In this document: positions 42,481 through 54,950 of the stretch, one piece after another | Position numbering within the stretch: position 1 is the stretch's first letter | Layout: the number at the start of each line of letters is the position of its first letter | Source: Chara braunii | Taxonomy: Eukaryota; Streptophyta; Charophyceae; Charales; Characeae | Assembly: GCA_003427395.1 (NCBI GenBank) | Contig: BFEA01000030.1 | Location: 1,692,696 to 1,756,695 of the forward strand | Direction: 5' to 3' | Length of the DNA: 64,000 bases | Notes under the pieces: model-generated | Database searches by the model: none | Seen by the model: the letters and a program-made list of their open reading frames with translations, nothing else | What the model was told of the DNA's origin: nothing | Position numbers and translations under genes: made by a program

Positions 42481-45423
42481 GGTCAGGTCAGGATTTGTAT
42501 CTAAGTCTTCCACTGCGCTATAAAGCACCATTTTTGTATCCATTGTAGGCACAAAGCTTGTGTTTGCGTGGCCGGATCTACAATTCCTAGCCCTCCCCTC
42601 GCCTTTGGTTGTATTACGCTTTCCCAGGCCACCCGACTGATGGCGTGGGCACAGTCACAGTCCCCCCTCCATAGGAACGCTGCTACCTTGGACTTGAGCA
42701 GTCGCAGTGTTGTTTTATCTAATGGTCAGGGGACCGACTTATACCAGAGTGAGGCGAGCACCACATTGTTTATTACCAATACACGCCCAAAAATAGAGGT
42801 ATGTTTGTTTTTCCATTATGTCAGCTTTCTTAGTGCCGTGACACTAATCTAGTCGTTGTTGGAGGCCGGTTTTCCGGTTGCCGTCATGGATACACCCAAA
42901 AAACGCAACGGGGCCTCATGAGAAAGCCATGAAACCTTCGGCGTTTCGGGGGGTCTGCCTCCTTGATAATGAATCCACCATCCCTGTGTTTTGCTACCCC
43001 AGTTCACGCTCATGTCTGATACTTGTTCGAATTTATCCATGAGCTTCCTGATTTCTTCTATGTTCCTGTGGGTGGCTTCTGCCATCACTGTCAAGTCATC
43101 AGCAAAGAGTGATCATATTAGGATGGCGTCCTGCAGGATGTTAGAAATTTTGATCTTTGTGATGTCTTTGTTGGTTCTGAGGTTGGCGGCCAGCGCCTCC
43201 ATGATGATCAGAAACAAGAAGGGGGCAATAGGGTCCTCTCGCCGAACTGATCTTTGCAATTTTATTGGGGGTGTCAGAGCCCCATTAATCTGGACTTGTG
43301 TTGACGCATTGTGGTGGAGGATCCGGATCCACCTTCTAAATCCTGCACCAAAATTCATTTTTTCCAGGCATTTCTGCAGGAAGCGCCAGTCCACGTGGTT
43401 GTAGGCATTTTCGAAATCGATAAATATGATTGCAGCATTATGTCGCTCATGCCTAGCTAGTTGTAAGACCTCGTGCACCAGTAAGATATTTTTCTGTATA
43501 TTTCTGCTCCGCATGAAGCCCGTTTGAGTCGGGTGGATAATCCTCTCCATTACTGGGATCATCCTATTGGCCAGGGCCTTTGCTAGCATCTTTTAGACCA
43601 CCGTCAGCAGCGTGATAGGTCGGTAATTCCGGACATCCATTTTATCCCCTTTTTTGTACAGGAGAGAGAGTACCCCTTGGCCGACCAGTTCTCCCATGTC
43701 CCCTGTTCTCCAAATCTCCTCATAATAGTCCATCGGATCATCGGTCACAAGGTCCCACGTTGCTTCCCAGAACTCTTTGGGGAGCCCATCCAGTTTCGGG
43801 GTCTTTTCCTCCTCCATCTGCATGAGTGCTGTCCAGATTTCGTGTTTGGATAACGACACTTCCAAACTTTCTTTCTGTTCTTGTGATATTTGCACCCCAA
43901 GCGGGGCTAGAAAATCCTCTATTGCCTTTTGGTGCCCTATATCGTTCTCGACGTCAGTGTGTGATGAAAAAAATTATTTATAAAAGTATCGTGTGATCTT
44001 TAGGCACCTGGCTGTAGTCAGGGCCGGTATCCCTTCCCCTTCCTCCGGGTCATAGAGGGCTTCTATTGTAGAACGGTTTGCTTGTGTCTTCGCCAAGCCA
44101 AAGAACTGGGCATCCATCATTCCTTTTGTCGCTTCTTTCGTCGCTCTCCCTCGAATTCTAGTGCCTTGCCATCGATATTGTGCATGTTGGATTAGTTGTG
44201 TCTTGAGGTTTGTTATTTGGTTATTTAGCGTTGATTCGTTTTGATCCTGTGCTTGCAAAACCCCTTGCTGTTCAAGCTCGCATAGTTGTTGCAGGATATC
44301 AATTTCTTTTTGACAACGTTGTTTGGCCATTATTTTAGAAAATTCGTTGCATTTTTTGGATAGAAAGAAAAAACCGTTGTTGAACCACTGTGTTTGCGTT
44401 TCCATTTCAGGGCGGTGTTCCCTCCAAAACTCCCACGTGTGCTGCAGGTAGCTATGGAAGGAACGAAGGTGGAGCAGCGATGTGTTGAGCTTGTAGAAAC
44501 CAGGTCCCCGGTCTGGTCGTTTTCGGAAGGAGAACACTGCCATACACATCTTATGGTACAGGCCCGGGTGTGGACTTAAGGGAAGGATTGTCGGGGCCAC
44601 CAAACGCCCCACCAGTTCTTCTGATGCCAGGACCAGGTCTATCCGGGATTTGGATAGCCTTTCCGGGTTGTTATTACGTATACACGAGAAGATTCGTTTC
44701 GTAGGGTAGATACGTCTGAAAGTGTCAAACAGGCTAAGAGCCCCGCAGAGGTCAGCCAGTGTCGCCTCATCTCGCTCTGCGTTGCTGGCTGTGGATTGGG
44801 GGATTGCCCAACGGTCCAACCACCTATTCGGGGTTACGTTCATTCCGTTGAAATCCCCTGCTAGAATTATTGGGATGCCGGGCGGGGGGATAGACACAAT
44901 TTTCACAAAAAAAGTCTCTCTTTCCAGTACCGTATTGGGTGCATAGATGGACATGACACAGACCACCTCCAGTTCTAACATCCCTAGTACCATTGTCCAT
45001 CGTCCCTCCTCCTCATCCATCTTCCAATAGATGGGGTCGAACCGGGACTCGGGGGGGACCCCTGAAGGTCTGGAATGGTCATACCTGCTTGTGGGCCCGT
45101 TGGTGTTCCGGTGCATCCATCAAGTGAGTTTCTTGAACGCAGACCACGTCTGGCCATACCCTTCCTCCTACTCCCCTCAGGAGGTCCCATAATGCTTGAC
45201 TCTTCTCCTGATTCTGTGCCGCTAGCCCGTTGACATTTATGGATCTCAGATCCAGGTCTGTGGATTGTAGCGTGTGTCTCCAGGCTTTGTTCCTTCCGTA
45301 TAGTGCCTCTACCCAGTCTTTTACAATCGCTGCCATTCTACTCGATCCCATTCCACCTCCCCGTTTAGAATGTTTTTGCGCAGAAGTGTGCATAGGATTG
45401 TTAATATCTCGTCGGCTGCCCAT
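42481..45423 (-). pseudogene. LINE ORF2: AP endonuclease plus reverse transcriptase
   Basis: The minus strand starts (45079-45423) with LRSINVNGLAAQNQ and PDVVCVQETHL, continues (43974-45116) with IILAGDFNGMNV and SRIDLVLAS: the apurinic-type endonuclease. Its last motif reads LYHKM where a DH pair is expected. The RT follows: KGDKMDVRNYRPITLL, AAIIFIDFENAYNHVDWRFL (motif A), RREDPIAPFLF (motif B, unusual), FADDLTVMAE (motif C, intact, with a stop five codons before). Then the thumb VAAFLWRGD and KARGGLGIVDPATQTQ end near 42500. At least six stops or shifts are visible. The zf-RVT tail is absent. Confidence 0.9.
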
Positions 45424-45585
45424 ATATTGCTTGGTTTCACTTTGAGTTGTTGTATTTCAAGCAGCACGTTGTGTGTGTGCTAGGTAAGTCCTGCCTCTTT
45501 ATTTCCATCGAAGCGGACATACAAGTCTTTGTATGTCAGTTTTAATTGTTGTTCTGCTATACTTATTGCGGCATTGGCTCCAGGG

Positions 45586-48200
45586 TCATAGTGTCCAACA
45601 ATAAAGTCCTGCACTTGCCGTGTATGGGTCTTCTGTATCCGTGGCTGACAGTCCCAGTTCCCATTTGTGTTTTTTTTTCCTTATTGGCAGTATTAATATC
45701 TTGTCCCCTTTTTCCAGCGGAACGTTGTACAACCCTTTCTCTATTGCATGGCGCAATTTAGCTCTGTGCAAGACCCCGGTTTGCCCGGTATCTGTCACGG
45801 GGTTTTGCGGGGGGGAGGGGTCTGGTTGGGGCGAGAGAGAAGTCTCGTCTGTCTGGCTTGAGAGGGGGGTGTCTGCCGATGTTGGGTAAGGGAGGTGGAA
45901 CAGTCTCTGGACTGTTCCCAAGATCTGACCCAACACATATTGCCAGGTGACCCCAAGAGGGGGACCTTGTGTCAAGATCTGTTTTAGGTTGGGACTACTA
46001 TCCAACAGGGTAAACAGTTGGATGTAGGCTTTGTCCCACAGGGTGACCTCTTGGTCTGGGTGCTGTGTGGTCAGATGAGCGATCAGCCAGTCTGCCAAGC
46101 GCGTCAGCTAGCTTTCTATATCCCCTCCCTCCTGTGGCTGGTCCCACCCCTCTGGTTCGTTGTCCACCATTTCAACTTCAGGGGGCCATTCCGGCGTATC
46201 TTCTTCCACGGGCTGAGGGCCAAAAGCTTGGTTGAACCGGTCTGCCTCTTGGTTTCCGTTGCTTCCCCCTTTCTCTTCCTCTGTAAGCCCACTTTCTTCC
46301 TTCCCGTCCCGACTTTTCCTTCTTTCCTGGCCGAGGGGGGTTGAAACTAGTGCCTCCTTGTCTTTGCACCCCTTCTGTTCGTCTCCTCCTTGATTGTCGA
46401 TTTCTCTTTGAATGCTCTTTTGGGGTTGTGGATGGTCATGTTCCTTCCTACCCTCGTTTTTCGACGATTGCCCTTAGGGCTTTCCTTGTTGTTGTCGTTC
46501 CCACTGGTGGTTGTTGCCGTTCCATTCTCCCGCTCTTTCCATATTTTTGTTCCTTTTTTTCCATCCCCTCCCCCTTTTTCCTTCTGCAGCTCCTGTATTT
46601 CCATCATCCCTCCCTCATTCTCAAGGACTGAGAATTGACTACTTGTTTTCACTGGCATTTGCATTTCTGTGTCTTTTTCTGTCACTTTACCTTTCCCCTT
46701 CCCCTGGTCCTTGTGTTGGACGGGGATCCACTGTTGTCCCTCCAGCGTCAGGCTCTCCTGAGAGCAATAATCCTCCGGGCGCGGTTCCTTTTGCTTTGGT
46801 TTGTCTTCGGCGGCTTGTTCCTCCCCCTGCTTCCTGTTTTGGAGAGGTCGGGGGGGATCCCTCGCGATTTGCATCAGTTTCTCCACTGAACATGGCGGGG
46901 CCCATTGTTCCGGGGGCTTGGTATCCCATTTTGGTGACTCCTTTTTTTCCCACTCCCATCCCCGCACTCCTCCCCCCTCCTTGGGTTCATCCACATACAC
47001 CCATCCTTCGTGCCCCGGATCTACCGCCCTCCATCTGATTGCGTCGAAGGGATCCCGTAGCAATCTACCAGTGACCTTGGGCTTCTTTGCCGGGTGATGA
47101 GGGCATTGTGCCTCTGTTGATAGATGCCCGTAGACTTGACACTTCACACACCAAGGCCGGGTCTTATGGGCTGTGTGGATCCGGAACTCCCTTCCCCCAA
47201 TTCGGTAGGTGATAGTGTCATCTATGGAGAAGACGTGATCCTGCGGGAGGTCCAAGGCTACCATGAGGTAATCCTCCCTCCGTGCCACGTGTGGTGGGAG
47301 CGGGTCAATGAAATCCACCACATCGTATTTTTGTGCCAGTTCTTGGACAAAGGCCCCTTGAATTTCGATCGGCACATGTCTGAACTCCACCCAATAGTAT
47401 TCTGTCATTAATTGGTCGTGTCTCTCCTCCGGTTTCTGTTTTCGCGGAGATGCCCAGGAAAAAATCTGCACCTCTGAGCAATCACAGCGAATGCTGCCCT
47501 ACGAGTCCATAGTCCGTTTGTCTGAGTCAAACATGCTGATTACAGTGAAGACCGTTGATGAGATCGGCTGGATCAGGAAATAATTTTTTGCCCCTTCCTC
47601 TAACCCCTTGAGATTTGCTAGCCATTTCCTGATTCATCCGATCTTATCGTTGGCTGATTTGTAGGATGCATCATCAAAGAACACCCATGTGCTCGCATGT
47701 CGCGTGTACAATTCATCTCGTTCCTTGATTTTGTCATCAGACAGTGTTTTAACTCTCTGTTTTTTTCCTTGGTGGTTAACAATCTTTTCCTCTGGCATGG
47801 ATAGGAAGCGCGACAGAAAGAAGGTCGTTGCTGTGGTGAGGTTGTCTAAGGGTATTTCCCAGCTTTGGCCACTTCCCCCTTCCTTCTCCCTCCTCACTTT
47901 CAAGCTTTCACCACTGTATGGCTTGACTTTGGATGCCCATGTTGGCAGGGGGGAGGTTGTCCCTTGACTTGTCCCATCCTTTTGGTTTGTTGCCTCTGCC
48001 CCTATGGCTTCCTCCCGCGTGGCCTTTCCCTCCTGCAAGAGTTTCGCAGGAGGAGGCTCAACCGATGCCCCCGTTCGGCTCGTCTCCACCGCGTGTTTCC
48101 TCTGTGGCGGGTTCCTCATAGCCCCATGGTAATAGATGGTGGTGTGACCCTGTTTATCCGCCCTCCCCCTTCTCCTCGCTTCCTTCCTTAGGGGCGCCAT
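45586..48200 (-). pseudogene. LINE ORF1 with CCHC zinc finger
   Basis: Starts MAPLRKEARRRGRADKQGHT at 48200. The first frame (47634-48200) ends HASTWVFFDDASYKSANDKI and is stopped by a TGA. The same frame continues to a second stop near 47500 and then (46347-47471) YYWVEFRHVPIEIQ, FRIHTAHKTRPWCVKCQVYG and, a few residues on, HLSTEAQCPHH: a CCHC-type knuckle. A shift near 46340 leads into a 170-codon frame (45586-46098) starting ADWLIAHLTTQHPDQ. This probably is the ORF1 C-terminus. It precedes ORF2 by about 160 bp in the normal LINE order. The protein would coat LINE RNA; here it is broken by stops. Confidence 0.82.
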
Positions 48201-48460
48201 GTCCCTAATACGTGGTTTTACAAGCTTTCCGTGACTGGAAGGCTTCGCAAATCAACCGGACGCAACTATGATTTCCACTCTCGAAGTTGCCAGGGCCGAA
48301 ATCGATGTAATCATCCACGTACGTAATCATGACGAGAAAAAGGAAAAAGAAGAGAAAGAAAAAAAGGAAAAGGAAAAAAGGGAAAAAAATAATAATAATA
48401 AATAAAGGAAAAAAAAAAGAAGAAGGCAAGTAAAAAGGAAGAAAAGAAAAGAAAAAAAAA
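48201..48460. other. LINE 5' flank and A/G-rich tract
   Basis: Includes an A-rich low-complexity tract (about 48338-48462). Nothing coding. The LINE 5' end probably lies here. Confidence 0.5.
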
Positions 48461-48736
48461 AACGTGCTCACGCAGATTCACGTCGGGTGCGCTCCTCGCC
48501 TGCTGTTGCAGAATAACGGGTTTCAAAATGGGCAGGTTGGCGAGAGGGGATGGGGGAGTCGGGGAGATCTGGGCGGAGTTCTCGTAAAAAAGAGAAAAAA
48601 AAAAAAAAAAACGTGTTCACGCAGATTCACGTCGGGTGCGCTCCTCGCCAGCTGTTGCAGAATAATGGGTTTCAAAACGGGCGGGTTGGCGAGGGGGGAT
48701 GGGGGAGTCGGGGAGATCTGGGCAGAGTTCTCGTAA
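48461..48736. repeat. tandem duplication, about 150-bp period
   Basis: CACGCAGATTCACGTCGGGT through GGGAGATCTGGGC and AGAGTTCTCGTAA occurs at about 48461-48588 and again at 48611-48736, separated by an A-run. It lies exactly between two LINE copies that face outward from it. Poly-Lys frames across it are artefacts. Confidence 0.9.
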
Positions 48737-49335
48737 GTGGGTTCTCTGAGGTTGTTCTGCCCTCCTCCACCGGTACACGCCTGGAACAGCTGGCATGCCT
48801 GGTGCCAGAAACCCCCGCTAGTACAGACTCGCTCGTGTGGATAGATAATCACTTTTGGATCATCCCACGCAAAATATCCCGGTACGGAGCCAAGCAACAA
48901 AAGGAACTCTTCTGGCCGGACCTCCTAAAAAGTTGGCGCAGACTTCCTCTTCCGGATAGACCGCAGCCAGAGCGCTGGGAGGAAGTTTTTCGACAACCCC
49001 TTTTTGAAAACAGGTGGTTAACAGATGTCAGGGGACAAATAATGAACAACTCCACCTCCCCATGGGTAAGTTGGGTCAAGAGGGGAATATTAAGGGTCGG
49101 GGACCTTTGGGAATGTGAGAGAAGGGGTTGGAAGACGTCAACACAACTGAAAACGACGCTAAAACACTGTCATCACATCCAGGACCACCTCGACGAAATA
49201 ATTGAAAGAATCCCACTAGCCTGGTACCAAACCCTTAAACGAGGGCCCACAATAAAAGAGGACAATTGGGTGGCCCAACAAGACCCGTCGGGAACGCTTG
49301 CCCGAGTCCACTGCATGACACAACGACACAGCACG
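48737..49335 (+). pseudogene. LINE ORF2 fragment, left part of interrupted copy
   Basis: The plus frame reads ELFWPDLLKSWRRLP, RQPLFENRWLTDVRGQIMNN and SWVKRGILRVGDLWE, matching the post-RT region of plant-type LINEs and the minus fragment at 26620-26780. It ends abruptly at 49335, where an LTR-type sequence begins. The remainder resumes at 51698. Confidence 0.82.
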
Positions 49336-51697
49336 CTGTGACGAACCACTTTCTGTAACGCGCGATTTTCTGCGCGGTTGCAATGAGGGGTCCTAAGCTG
49401 GGAAGATTGGGCCAATTACGGGAGATCGGGATCGGTGGAGAATTGCATCTGTGTCCTCGCTTTTTCGTCCTTTTTCGTCGTTTCTTTTTCGAATGGCCGG
49501 GCACGGGGTCAGGTGTGTCTTGGGACGGCCGGTTGATTGATTGGTCGGATGGTTGTCTGGCACGACGCCACGCGCGCGCACAATTAATAAATGTTGACGT
49601 CGTTTCTTTCGTTCGATTTCGATCTTTTGGACGTGGACATCGCGCGGGAAATTGCTTCGTTCTTTTTGAATTTCCTTTTAAATCTTTTTCGAATTTTGTC
49701 GAGCCCCCGATGACTCTCGGAATTTCGGACTTTCCTTCTGAAATTCGTGCTTCTTTTTGCTTTTTCGCATTAGAAAGTAATTTATGAATTTAGTAATTAG
49801 GATTTTTCCTGCCGCGTGGCGCCTTACGCGCTTCTGCATGCGGCTGCAACGGTACTCTGATTAGTGGGCGCCCTTAATCGTATGTGTAACTGTAATTTTG
49901 GGCGGGCGCCATTGTAACTGTATCTCCCTTCTTGCACTTCGTCTCTCCCGCCCTCCCCCTCTTTCTTTTGCTGAAATTTTGTAAGTCGCGGCTTGCATGC
50001 CCGGATCGATGCGTGGAGAAGGGTTACATCCCCCACGCCGCGGCCGATCATGCAGAACGCAGGCGTTCCCTCTCTAATCCTCACTCTAAGTCCTAGTGAT
50101 TCCGTGTTCTTCGCGCATGCATGCACGCTATAAATTTTGGCTGCGCGATTAGTCAGCTATCTTAACCCATTGTTGGAAGCTCGGGGTTGCGTGATCAGGA
50201 AGGGTCAGCACACGAGCGAAGTAAGAGGTGAGTAGAGCATGAGTTGGGCGACCCGACGGGCTGGTGCCGAACGCGCGGGATTGACGTGGGCCACGACGGA
50301 CTGTGGGCACGGGCGAATCCGATGGGTGCGGGAGGACTAAGCGGGTGACAACTTCGTGGTTTGGTGCATGACGACGGACTGTCCGCATCGGAGAGAGAGA
50401 GGGAGAGAGAAGAAGAGAGTTGAGGTCGATGGACGCGGATTTGCTGTTTTATTGTCTTTTCCTCCTCTTCATCTGTGTACATACATTTTGATTGCGGCTC
50501 CGGGCGGTTTGCCCGTTTTTATTTCCGTTTCGGCTTTCTGAAATCTGGGCTTGGGTTTTTGCTCACATTTATCCTTGCGATGTCCGTCCTGTTTGCATTA
50601 TGTGTATGATTGCCAAATGTATGGATGTATGGATGTATGGATGTTATGACAACTTGTCTATCTTTTTGCTGAGAATCTTTGTCCTTGCATTATGTCTATG
50701 TCGAATCTTTGCCTGCACCTGATGTCGTTGTAGATGGGTTAGGAATCTGGCCCCGATAGTGGGTTTGTTCTCGTTTTTGCTTATCCCGCGATGAGGGTTG
50801 TGATATGATTGCATCTTGCATAATCGACGATCCGAAGTCCGGTCCCGCGAACGCCGCGCGAGAACACGTGTAAACGTGATCCGAGTCACGCCCTTACACA
50901 CATTCCCATGCGTCGATTCGATCACCCAAAAAAAGGATTCGCGGCGGAACCATCATCCTGTACGAGCACGTTGAGGCGCCACTAAGTCTGCCTGCCCTAC
51001 ACGTGCTCATGCGCGGTGACGATATCCCGACCCGCGCTATCCCACCGACGATGATACCATGACGCGATCTTGGGGCTCAGACTCATCCTATGACCCGGAC
51101 TATTTCACCCCTATAATAAACGAGCTCATAAGGACACGATACCCCTGTCACACAGAGAATCGGCTATGTCCGCGGAATTCCACTGTGCCACCTCTAGCGA
51201 CCCTCGGTGCTCGGATTTCCCCTCTCCCGACCACACCTACTACTTCACCCACCCGGGATTCGTTGAGATCACCACCAATTTCCCTCCTTTCCGCCTCCTT
51301 CTCCCGTATCATCAACTTAGTGTCGTTTCGTGGCCGGCCATAGCCCCCTATTGGCCCAATACGTTTTGCGTGAACTGCTGACGCAGTGGCGCACAGAGAA
51401 CTCCGGAATTCCGAAGGCCCAACCCAGGTACGAGGCGGCCTGCGCCACGTGGCGGCCCCCGACGGCCTAACTTTTCAGGACCATCTCCACCACGGAGGAA
51501 TTTTCCCGTAACCCGTCGCCCACAGTGTCCCGGACCCTTCGGACTGTGAGACCCTTGCGCGCGCACCCTCCGTCCGCCTAATTGCATTCATACCCTTAAG
51601 ACTCCCCCACTTCCCCCCAAAATCCTTGGCACACCCCTTTTCGCACTTCCAGGCCCACACTCCACTCCGATCAGGAAGTCGCGCTGGGCGTGAGGTT
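49336..51697 (+). mobile_element. LTR-type insertion in a LINE, TGTGACG...CGTCACA ends
   Basis: Begins TGTGACGAACCACTTTCTG, the same start as the gypsy LTRs at 17.7 and 26.0 kb, and ends GGGGCGTCACA, giving perfect 7-bp inverted termini. ACGC lies on both sides (49332-49335, 51698-51701), consistent with a 4-bp target duplication. LINE coding resumes on the far side. Inside are the LTR/leader homology with a CTATAAATTTTG promoter element (50129-50136), a GA tract, and a gag-like segment (51220-51380, FPPFRLLLPYHQLSVVSWPA). It is either a very long solo LTR or an internally deleted copy of the same gypsy family. Confidence 0.75.
50129..50136 (+). promoter_or_regulatory. TATA box of the LTR
   Basis: TATAAATT follows an alternating GCATGCATGCA run. 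The same arrangement is conserved in the minus-strand LTR (TATAAAT at 25291-25297), although the surrounding sequence has diverged. That conservation supports a promoter role. Confidence 0.5.
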
Positions 51698-52727
51698 GGG
51701 GCGTCACAACGCCTTGCTTGAGTACTACATGATAAAAGAGGATAAAACATTGCAAGGTAACAGGGGCCCCTTCGTATGGCAAGACAAGGCAAGATTATGG
51801 AGGGTAAGAGTGTTGGAGAAAGACAACGAACGCGTGGCGTTCTGTCCAGGAAAAGGTATTCATGAACTGGCTCTGGACCCTCTGGAATGGCGTTGGAAAT
51901 TGCCGCAACTCCGGCCAGGCGCCCCCCCGAAATGGGTGTACTTACACAAAATGACTGTTAAATCTGCATATAAGATGCTAAGACCCAAACAACACTTACG
52001 AGAGGTGATAAACGATCGATGGGCCCAGCACCTCAACATCCATCATGACCTTCTGAAACCCATTCGATGGTTCCAGGAAAGAAAAGCAAAGCCGGCCAAA
52101 ATCAGCTCATTACAGTGGCAAATAGGGCACCACTGTTTGCCCACAAATGACTGGTTTGTGGATCGCACAAACCTGGAACAACAAGGGTTGCTGACACCAT
52201 GGTGCCCGCGATGCTTGAAAACCTTCCCCCCCAATAAAAGGATAGAAACCATCGAGCACATCTTTATGCAGTGCCCCATTGCGCTGTTTGTATGGAGGTG
52301 GTGGGACCGAGTGTGGCGAAGGATGGGAGCACGGACGGAGTGGCCATGGTCATGGCAGGCAATCTTAGCTGGGCACTGGCAACCCTTGCAGGAAACATCA
52401 GCATATGAGGACAACATGTACAGGGTGGGAAGGAGGGCAGTACTATGGGCATTATGGTGGCAAAGGTGCCTCCTTACCCTGGATAAAGTTCTAGTGGAAG
52501 GGGCTGAAATCTTTGAGCAAATCAAGCAACAGATCCACCTAGAAATAATGCGCAGATGGGAGGCAGTAAAAACTCAGCTGGACCAGTTCAAACAAATCAA
52601 GGTCATTAAAAGGGTGTTGACGGGCTTCTGCACTGACTGGTTAGGGGGGGAAAGGGGGGGGGGGGGTGGCAGATGTCAGATGGGGAGGGGAAGATATAGA
52701 AGAGCAGTTGATCCCAGACGCAGCTAG
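51698..52727 (+). pseudogene. LINE ORF2 C-terminus, right part of interrupted copy
   Basis: An open frame contains KMTVKSAYKMLRPKQ, KISSLQWQIGHHCLPTNDWF, then WCPRCLKTFPPN and IEHIFMQCPIALFVWRWWDR. These are the zf-RVT module with its Cys-x2-Cys, His and Cys ligands. Its first codons come from the LTR end, so the apparent Met start is not the real one. The reading frame differs by one from that of 48737-49335, so a small indel had also occurred. The end near 52660 runs into a G-run, where the frame is probably lost. Confidence 0.85.
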
Positions 52728-53195
52728 GGATTATCGTCTAGCCTTTAAGGATTGGACGTGCATAGACCCCACATTCCCACTCCGCCCAGCAGCAGACTTT
52801 TCGGATCCCTGCCCGCCCCATCCCCTGGCCATGGTAGAATACTACATATGATCACCCTGTTTCCCCTCCCCTGACTGTGAAACGAAGCGACAAGGGAAAG
52901 GCAGGGACCCCACCGGTGCCCCCCTGTGGCTCCTTCCCTCTCCCTTTGAAAAAGGAGTAACTTAGTGAAGAACTTTTGCCTGAGGGATTTCTGTTTCTCA
53001 TTTTTCTTTTAATCGAAAAAGAAGTCAAAAAATAAAACTAAAAATATGCGGTTGTAGAGCGCACAAAAACCTACAACCCCATATTTTTATTTTATTTTTT
53101 GGCCTATTATCCCAAGATTTAAAAATATCGGGGTTTTCCGACCGCACTTGGCCGAAGGTGCCGCCCGCTGCGGTCGGGATGTCGACCGCGTGCGC
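52728..53195. other. non-coding, with GTTGTAG hairpin
   Basis: Contains GCGGTTGTAGAGCG and CCTACAACCCC (53049-53081) followed by an AT-rich tract, resembling 12962-13010. No gene seen. Confidence 0.5.
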
Positions 53196-54134
53196 TCAAA
53201 TTCCCCGTGGCCACGACCGCGGGTGATACATAGCGTACCCCCTCGTTCGCACCCCGTATGGCAGGTCCACTGCATCCGCCAAGAACAACGTGCCAGCTTC
53301 CGCACGTCTATACAGCGACGAATTGATGAAAACCCTGGCATCGTAGACGCTGCCCAGATACCCCACATAAACATCCAGCACACGCACATCGAGGTCGACG
53401 AGGACTTGAGCAATGACAGAGTATTGCTGCTTTCGCTGGCACATTTGCTGGCTTGTCGACGTACACATGACTGCAGTCCATGCAACCAAAACAATTTGGG
53501 AATCCCTTTGCTGCAAACGCTCGTGTAACCTGTAACCTGCAGCAACCGACGACCGGTCGGCATCCGTATCTTGTCAGGATACGCGGAGAAGTTAGCATTC
53601 ATCACATCCCTCACCGCCTTGATACCGCTCGACCGCCCCATCCCGAATGACGAAGTTGCACTGTCAAATGTCTTGCGCTCGCCCACCTATACAGCACGAA
53701 TGCCACCAGCTGCTCCGACAGCAAAGGAGTGCGGTAATGAGTGAGGGACCGTTGAAGAAAGGAGTGTACGCGGCCAAGATGTCGTAGAACGCCCCTCTCG
53801 TCATTCGCAGCTTCTCATGGAAATAGTCAGTGGTGGCCTCATCGTCAATTATGAGATCTTGCCATGTTCCGCCGGTTCTCCACCTGATCCACCACCGTGG
53901 CGTCTCCCTAGGAAGCACTCCCGACACAATGGCATTCGCCATAAGGAAAAGCGCATCCCAAATCACGGCGGAGGAATCCAAATCCGCCATGGCGTGCGTA
54001 ACGATGGCCTCCCTCACCCCTGTTCTTCTCGCCGCACTGCGCCGCAATGCCGCTGTGTGCTGCAGATGTATCGACAAGGCGAGCAACGCTGTAACCACCA
54101 GGCGTTTCTCACGCTCGGACATTTTCGCCGACAC
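53196..54134 (-). pseudogene. PIF/Harbinger transposase (DDE_Tnp_4 type)
   Basis: The first part (53664-54134) reads WWIRWRTGGTWQDLIIDDEA, TTDYFHEKLRMTRGAFYDIL, the helical region ahead of the catalytic core in Harbinger transposases. After shifts come KGFPNCFGCMDCSHVYVDKP (first catalytic Asp region, 53440-53530) and VLDVYVGYLGSVYDARVFIN (second Asp block, 53330-53390). The third acidic residue region is not convincing. Harbinger enzymes cut and paste DNA with 3-bp target duplications. At least two frameshifts kill the gene. Its closeness to MITEs with 3-bp duplications and GGG-starting ends is suggestive. Confidence 0.85.
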
Positions 54135-54747
54135 GGCTTAGAGCCCTCCGCCGCCACGTCAGAAAATTGTATGTCCTCCATGGACAAGAGCTATGGCACT
54201 TCACTCACCGCACGATGCAACGAGCACCTCCCGACGAAATGAAACTGGCGGCGGTGTCCACTGCACTCGCACGCGTCGAAGTGCAGTACAAGCCCGTATC
54301 TCCTTTTGCACGCGTTGCAATCCTGTAGGCTGCGGAGCACCGCACTGTACCCCCAACAAATTTTGAATTTGAAAACCCACCGCGCGCGCTCCCGCACGGC
54401 ACCTCACCTCGAGCGGTCCCTAGAGTCCCAAACAGCACACCGTAGGCGGACATTCTGAAGGCCGGGTGCCGGTCTACTGGATCGAAAACACGCCAGTAGG
54501 TCTCCGCAGAAGGGGGAGCCAGGGTGTTTTCCTTTCAAGTGTGACATTTTCAAGTGCAGTCTCTAGTGTGCATGGAACGAGGAGGCGGCGTAGTGTAAAT
54601 TAATTTCGCGATTAGGGCGCACTTGAAACTCCAGATTTCTCAAGTGGTGTGGAAAGAGGCTCTTAGGGTAGAATTGTTTTTTTCCTTTTTCAGCCATATA
54701 TTTTTCTCTCACCTCACGTATCTTTCCGTTGTTTTTTTTATTTTTAT

Positions 54748-54837
54748 ATTTGGACCATTTCTCTATTTATGTGTGTCATCCTTGCACAGGGGCCATGCTA
54801 ATCTTCACTGTATCGTTCCAATTTTAGCCGAAGGACC
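54748..54837 (-). pseudogene. U6 snRNA retrocopy
   Basis: On the minus strand the sequence follows U6: CTTCGGCTAAAATTGGAACG, then ATACAGTGAAGATTAGCATG and CCCCTGTGCAAGGATGACAC, ending AGAGAAATGGTCCAAAT. The AGC triad is kept but the ACAGAGA box reads ACAGTGA, and about ten bases of the 5' hairpin are deleted. No TATA is at the right distance upstream. Non-functional. Confidence 0.92.
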
Positions 54838-54950
54838 GTATCTTTCTTTTCACTGCCTACCACTACTCCTAAGGCTATACAGGGGACCCCTGCAAGCATA
54901 GTTTTCTACCTCTCTTCGGTGAAGGTAGAATTGGACCATTTCTCTATTTA

